Positions 40,593 to 41,400 of a DNA stretch of 41,400 nt are shown here, piece by piece. Numbering within the stretch: the first letter of the stretch is position 1; each line of letters starts with the position of its first letter. A program made the position numbers and the translations under genes. The stretch comes from Chloroflexota bacterium (GTDB lineage Bacteria; Chloroflexota; Dehalococcoidia; UBA2979), in contig PANZ01000012.1 of NCBI GenBank assembly GCA_002707835.1, positions 8,320 to 49,719 on the forward strand, given 5' to 3'. The notes below the pieces were generated by a model that did no database searches, was not told the origin of the DNA, and saw only the letters and a program-made list of their open reading frames with translations.

Positions 40593-41246
40593 TCAATACC
40601 AACTCGCAACAGGATTACCCCATTGAAAAGGTCGAGTAAGTACAAAACGTAAGTCTTGATCGCCTGTAAAGTTCTTTAACGTCGCAACCAAAGGTTCTGT
40701 TAGTTCTAGCCTGTATCCTAGATCTTGAGCATACCAATCCAAGTTTAAGTATGTATCTAAATAACCAATTTTAGTGTATTCATCCGTAAATAAATGTTGG
40801 ACATCATTAACAAAACTACTAATATCTTCGACAATATCTTTAAAATGTCTTACATGCCTAATGCGTTTTGGGACAATCGTTGCATTATAATCAGGTACAA
40901 AAATACAAGCATATTCACCATTTCTTTGTTCCATAAATTGAGGTTTAGATAGATTTTTAGATGCCCAAGCAAAGGCACATGCTTGTGAAAATACATCTAA
41001 ACAAGCTTGTTCATTATTCCAACTAAAGTCATGCAGATCACCTATCGCATTTCGAGCTTTTTTTATAAAAGTATCCATTTCATTCGTTGCTGAAATTTCA
41101 TCTAAAGCACAACCTAACCAAAATAGAGGTGGGTTATGCTCTGGTGTTCTTGTTTTTATATGCGCAATAAATGGTGCACGTGGATCAAGATCTGGGCTAA
41201 CTTCGGGATAAATAACATCTAGCCAATCCTGAATATCCATTTTCAC
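40593..41246 (-). CDS. Protein of unknown function
   Basis: 217-aa ORF, long and tightly spaced with uppP; no recognised motif. Confidence 0.6.
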   Translation of the reverse strand: MKMDIQDWLDVIYPEVSPDLDPRAPFIAHIKTRTPEHNPPLFWLGCALDEISATNEMDTFIKKARNAIGDLHDFSWNNEQACLDVFSQACAFAWASKNLSKPQFMEQRNGEYACIFVPDYNATIVPKRIRHVRHFKDIVEDISSFVNDVQHLFTDEYTKIGYLDTYLNLDWYAQDLGYRLELTEPLVATLKNFTGDQDLRFVLTRPFQWGNPVASWY

Positions 41247-41281
41247 TCCTAAGTAGTGCAGAAAATTATATTCAATCCCAT

Positions 41282-41400
41282 CTAATCATTTTTATAAAAA
41301 GGTAAACCTATAACCTCAGCATCAATTTGTTGATCAGAAATCTGCACGGACACTTTACGAAGATTTGGCTGCAGATAAGCCAAACCTATACTTGCATTTA
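41282..41400 (-). CDS. gcvT: GcvT-family aminomethyltransferase, C-terminal fragment (5' end beyond window)
   Basis: Manual translation ...NASIGLAYLQPNLRKVSVQISDQQIDAEVIGLPFYKND*, typical GcvT C-terminal barrel ending in PFYK. Not in the ORF track. Confidence 0.72.
   Translation of the reverse strand, partial: NASIGLAYLQPNLRKVSVQISDQQIDAEVIGLPFYKND

Overview
The window is an AT-rich, gene-dense stretch of a bacterial chromosome, ordinary housekeeping DNA rather than a mobile island. Gene content (Rex, F1Fo-ATPase with murA/mreB, EtfAB plus a membrane Fe-S oxidoreductase, DehI-like, SCO1664-like) suggests a streamlined Chloroflexota-like lineage; that placement is inference only. From left to right it contains: a truncated SCO1664-family (PI3K-like kinase fold) gene, a probable DehI-type haloacid dehalogenase, ispH, rex, mreB, murA, a complete atpIBEFHAGDC operon (minus strand), a DUF151 bifunctional nuclease, pyrF, murI, comB, a DUF4129/DUF58/MoxR module, a DinB-like protein, cinA, an MBL-fold hydrolase, a NorD/CbbO-like VWA protein with its NorQ/CbbQ-like MoxR ATPase, coaE, etfA, etfB, a cytochrome b/Fe-S/CCG-domain oxidoreductase, an acyl-CoA synthetase, a degenerate Rieske-like protein, an ECH/small/small/ECH cluster, two small unknown genes, an RDD protein, two SDRs, uppP, an unknown gene and a truncated gcvT. 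I found no tRNA, rRNA, IS element, prophage or CRISPR array. Leads worth following: (1) an MBL-fold gene immediately after, and in frame with, the cinA stop that has no ATG/GTG/TTG start before its core motif; (2) unusual ATP synthase features: signal-peptide-like N-termini on subunits b and c, a His-rich loop in subunit a, an epsilon without its C-terminal domain, variant P-loops and a GC-rich hairpin between atpE and atpF; (3) two small paralogous unknown proteins sandwiched between two paralogous crotonases; (4) an orphan VWA/MoxR chaperone pair with no recognisable client; (5) all four convergent gene junctions lack room for an intrinsic terminator. No clearly new defence or mobile system was recognised.
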